Translations under genes and position numbers: made by a program
The notes under the pieces: generated by a model
Database searches by the model: none
What the model saw: the letters and a program-made list of their open reading frames with translations, nothing else
Told to the model about the DNA's origin: nothing
In this document: positions 61,658-64,000 of the stretch, piece after piece
Layout of the letters: every line of letters begins with the position of its first letter
Position numbering within the stretch: the first letter of the stretch is position 1
From: Methanomicrobiales archaeon
Lineage (GTDB): Archaea; Halobacteriota; Methanomicrobia; Methanomicrobiales; JACTUA01
Assembly (NCBI GenBank): GCA_015660865.1
Contig: JACTUA010000001.1
Location: 450,304 to 514,303 of the forward strand
DNA length: 64,000 nt
Direction of reading: 5' to 3'

Positions 61658-62209
61658 ATGCAAGTGGTGGGAATCTCCGGGTCCATGCGCAAGGAGGGGA
61701 ATACCGCCCGGCTCGTCCGGCGTATCCTCGACCAGGTGAAGGCAGCCGGGATCAAAGCTGAATATATTACACTCGCCGACAAGGTGATCAAACCGTGCCT
61801 CGGGTGCGAGAACTGCAAGGAAGAGCGGTCCTGCACCATCCAGAATGACGACTGGTACGGGATCATCAAAAAGGTCCTTGCCTGCGAAGTCCTGGTTCTT
61901 GGGTCGCCCACGTATTATTACGACGTCAACGGGCAGACAAAGAACTTCATCGACAGGACCTATTCCCTGTACCACGACAGGCAGCTTGCGGGTAGGAGGG
62001 CGGTGGGGGTGGCTGTCTGCGCCGATAAGGGCGGGAAGAGAGCCCTCCAGACCATGGAGGGATTCTTCAATTCCCACGAGTTCTCGTACCTCGGCCATGT
62101 CCTCGGGAAGGGATACCTTGCAGGCGAGGTGCTCGAGAACAGGGCAGCGGTTCAGGCCGCCGACCGGATCGGGCAGAAGATCGTGCGTCTCATGCGCCCG
62201 CAGGATTAG
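61658..62209 (+). CDS. Iron-sulfur flavoprotein, copy C
   Basis: 183 aa. FMN loop GISGSMRKEGNTARLV and C47-x2-C50-x2-C53-x5-C59 (CLGCENCKEERSC), the ISF cluster, then SPTYYYDVNGQTKNFIDR. Third ISF-type gene in the window, divergent in sequence from copies A and B. Its end overlaps the convergent cofH stop by 4 nt. Confidence 0.88.
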   Translation: MQVVGISGSMRKEGNTARLVRRILDQVKAAGIKAEYITLADKVIKPCLGCENCKEERSCTIQNDDWYGIIKKVLACEVLVLGSPTYYYDVNGQTKNFIDRTYSLYHDRQLAGRRAVGVAVCADKGGKRALQTMEGFFNSHEFSYLGHVLGKGYLAGEVLENRAAVQAADRIGQKIVRLMRPQD

Positions 62210-63306
62210 GGAGAGACCAGATCGTAAAGAGTCGTCCTCTGCCTGAGATTCCTCCCCAGGTCTTCTGCCATCCTCTCCATCTCTTTGGGGTCCAGGTACT
62301 CGGTATCCTTCGCCCCGGCCCCCCGTGAGATGGACTCCTCGTACACAGTCCCCCCCAGGTCATCGGCCCCTGCGATGAGGCCGAGCTGGGCGAGCTTCCT
62401 CCCGAGCTTCACCCATGACGACTGGATGTGGAGTATGTTGTCCAGGAAGAGTCGCGAGACCGCGATCATGAGAATGTCCTCCCGTCCCGTCGCCCCGTCC
62501 CTCGCGAGGCCCTTCCTGTAAAGGGGTGTCTCCATGTGGATGAAGGAGAGGGGCACGAACTCCGTGAACCCCCTGGTATCATCCTGGATGGAGCGCAGGA
62601 TGGCGAGGTGCCGGATCCTGTCGGCGATGCTCTCGCAATGGCCGTACATGATGGTCGCCGTGGTTGGGATACCCAGCCCATGGACCTCGCGGATGATCCG
62701 TTCCCAGGTGGCCGAGTCCACCTTCCCGGGGCAGATAACCGACCTGACCTGGTCCACCAGGATCTCGGCCGCGGTCCCGCACATGGACCCGAGCCCCGCA
62801 TCCTTCAGCCGCCCTGCCATCTCCGCCGTAGAGATGCCACTCTTCCTCGCCCCGTAGGCCACCTCCATGGGATTCGAGGCGTGGAGGTGGATGCCGGGCG
62901 CTGCTTCCCGGATCCAGGTGAGAATATCCACGTAGGAATCGGCGGTGAAGTCCGGGTGGAGGCCGCTCACCGTGCAGATCTCGGTCACCCTGCGTTCGCG
63001 TGCCTTGGCGGCCTTCCCCTGGACGACAGCCTTATCAAAGAAGTAGGCATCGGGATCCCCCCGCTTCCGGGAGAACCCGCAGAACCCGCAGGCGTTCACG
63101 CAGATGTTCGTCACGTTGATGTTCTGGTTCCGGACATAGGTGACGATATGCCCGACCCGCTCCTCCCGCACCTGGTCGGCACAGCCCGCTACCGCCAGGA
63201 CGTCACGGCCGGTCGCTCCCATGAGGCGCCCGGCCTCCTCCTCGGTGAGTCGGTGGCCCGCTGCCACGTCCCGGAGGAGGGCCCGGATCCCGGCCAGGAA
63301 CCTCAC
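62206..63306 (-). CDS. cofH: CofH: 5-amino-6-ribitylaminouracil-tyrosine hydroxyphenyl transferase (F420 synthesis)
   Basis: 366 aa radical SAM enzyme: makes the Fo precursor of coenzyme F420 from tyrosine and aminoribityluracil, working with CofG. Cluster C-x3-C-x2-C in CVNACGFCGF. NVTNICVNACGFCGFSR, TVSGLHPDFTADSYVDIL, GTAAEILVDQVRSVICPGKVDS and TIMYGHCES are CofH family blocks. F420 is the hydride carrier of methanogenesis. Overlaps the signal peptidase gene by 4 nt (ATGA). Confidence 0.93.
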   Translation of the reverse strand: MRFLAGIRALLRDVAAGHRLTEEEAGRLMGATGRDVLAVAGCADQVREERVGHIVTYVRNQNINVTNICVNACGFCGFSRKRGDPDAYFFDKAVVQGKAAKARERRVTEICTVSGLHPDFTADSYVDILTWIREAAPGIHLHASNPMEVAYGARKSGISTAEMAGRLKDAGLGSMCGTAAEILVDQVRSVICPGKVDSATWERIIREVHGLGIPTTATIMYGHCESIADRIRHLAILRSIQDDTRGFTEFVPLSFIHMETPLYRKGLARDGATGREDILMIAVSRLFLDNILHIQSSWVKLGRKLAQLGLIAGADDLGGTVYEESISRGAGAKDTEYLDPKEMERMAEDLGRNLRQRTTLYDLVSP

Positions 63307-64000
63307 CTCCTCCCTTTCTTCTTCTCCTTCTTCTCCTTCTTCTCCTTCTTCTCCTCTTCCTCGCTCCGGGAGACGTAGACCTCATGGATGATGAGGAGAA
63401 TGATGACAACGGCGGCGAACTCGGGGTAGTGGAGAGTGGGGTAGCCGAGAAGCGGGACCGAGAAGAGCGCCTTCCCTACGATCCACTCGGGGTTCACCGG
63501 CTGGATGGGTCCGAGGCCGTTGATGGAGGATTGCTGGTCGGGGGCCTGGTTGTTGTCCCCTTTTGTCAGGTAACCACCATGAGAGAATTCTATCCCGTAA
63601 TTCGCCGCGAACCAGGGGGCATCATGATATGCAATGGCACGATGGATAATGGGGTGGATATTCGAGGCCCCGTTCGGCCGGTAGATGATGACATCCCCGT
63701 AGTTCCCGAATTTCATGTACCCCGAGTTTCCACCGGTCTCATAGGTCTGGAGCTGCCCGAACCGGTCCTGCTGCACCACAAAGACCAGGTCGTTCACATG
63801 CATGTTGGGGAGCATGCTCTCGGATTCCACGGCCACCACCGCGGGCCATGTCCCGCAGACCAGGAAGAGGAGGAGGGCGATCCCTCCCACCACTGCCACG
63901 ACCCAGAGGATCTCCCGCCCGAACGCGATGACAGGATGATCGCTCTCCCTGAAGCCCTTCAGGGCCCCTTTTACCCGGCCGATGATCGTCTCTCCCGCCA
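63303..64000 (-). CDS. Signal peptidase I (archaeal, ER-like), 5' end at window edge
   Basis: At least 232 codons visible. Ser in VESESMLPNM, the candidate His in PIIHRAIAY, and Asp in YLTKGDNNQAPD, fit the Ser-His-Asp type of archaeal/ER signal peptidases. A membrane helix precedes the Ser and one follows (about 30 residues from the end), ending in a Glu/Lys-rich tail (KKEKKEKKEKKKGRR). The frame stays open to base 64000, which reads TGGCGGGAG on the minus strand, one base short of a possible ATG. Confidence 0.88.
   Translation of the reverse strand, partial: AGETIIGRVKGALKGFRESDHPVIAFGREILWVVAVVGGIALLLFLVCGTWPAVVAVESESMLPNMHVNDLVFVVQQDRFGQLQTYETGGNSGYMKFGNYGDVIIYRPNGASNIHPIIHRAIAYHDAPWFAANYGIEFSHGGYLTKGDNNQAPDQQSSINGLGPIQPVNPEWIVGKALFSVPLLGYPTLHYPEFAAVVIILLIIHEVYVSRSEEEEKKEKKEKKEKKKGRR

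Overview
The window is chromosomal DNA of a methanogenic euryarchaeon. The best fit is the order Methanomicrobiales, but I cannot name a genus from sequence alone. Evidence: a complete A-type ATP synthase operon, a group II chaperonin (thermosome), archaeal LonB, NOB1 and GfcR, the F420 enzyme CofH, archaeal-type riboflavin synthase, several iron-sulfur flavoproteins, TATA-box promoters and GGAGGTGAT-type ribosome binding sites. The core is GC-rich and tightly packed. Many gene pairs overlap by ATGA, GTGA or TTGA, which points to long translationally coupled operons.

Layout. 1-8.5 kb: A-type ATP synthase operon on the minus strand, in transcription order small ORF-H-I-K-E-C-F-A-B-D, with D cut by the window edge. 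8.7-9.3 kb: a zinc-ribbon mini-protein and an unknown protein. 9.4-14.9 kb: an ArlJ/ArlI (type IV filament) pair divergent from two KaiC/RecA-like ATPases, one with a broken P-loop, followed by fragments of a third KaiC-type gene. 14.9-19.5 kb: lonB-tldD-pmbA. 19.6-24.2 kb: prs, rtcA, nob1, gfcR and the thermosome, then tRNA-Ser(CGA). 24.5-27.2 kb: a degenerate CPBP membrane protein and an ABC-2 type exporter. 27.3-28.7 kb: an AT-rich type II restriction-modification pair.

28.8-32.5 kb is an oxidative-stress zone: rubrerythrin, a rubredoxin-like zinc ribbon, two tiny tandem desulforedoxins with TTG starts, a CMD-family protein and a Prx6-type peroxiredoxin, with a lipoprotein and a flavoprotein between. 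32.5-37.8 kb: a HEAT protein, two FeS flavoproteins, an M50 protease, chorismate mutase, and the LemA/DUF2207 pair. 37.8-43.8 kb: arginine genes argC-CBS-argJ-argB, an ADP-ribosylglycohydrolase and trpB2. 43.9-49.3 kb: a four-gene MacB-like export operon, an ArsC/LMW phosphatase-like protein and two lipoproteins. 49.3-51.1 kb: a strongly AT-rich OLD-family nuclease gene, a likely defence island. 51.2-54.8 kb: a SnoaL-like protein and its partner, then TrmB-(Dsr-like siroheme/FeS protein)-cupin and DUF169. 54.8-58.5 kb: an operon of two aminotransferases around ribC and ribH, then purE. 58.5-64 kb: a Cys-rich mini-protein divergent from an HxlR regulator, thiC, an MBL hydrolase, a DUF123 GIY-YIG protein, an FeS flavoprotein, cofH and a signal peptidase running off the window.

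The most interesting unexplained items are the small leader ORF of the ATP synthase operon, the active/degenerate KaiC pair with its decayed neighbour, the TrmB-Dsr-like-cupin-DUF169 cluster, the tandem mini-desulforedoxins, the Cys-rich/HxlR pair, and several perfect dyads placed on promoters.
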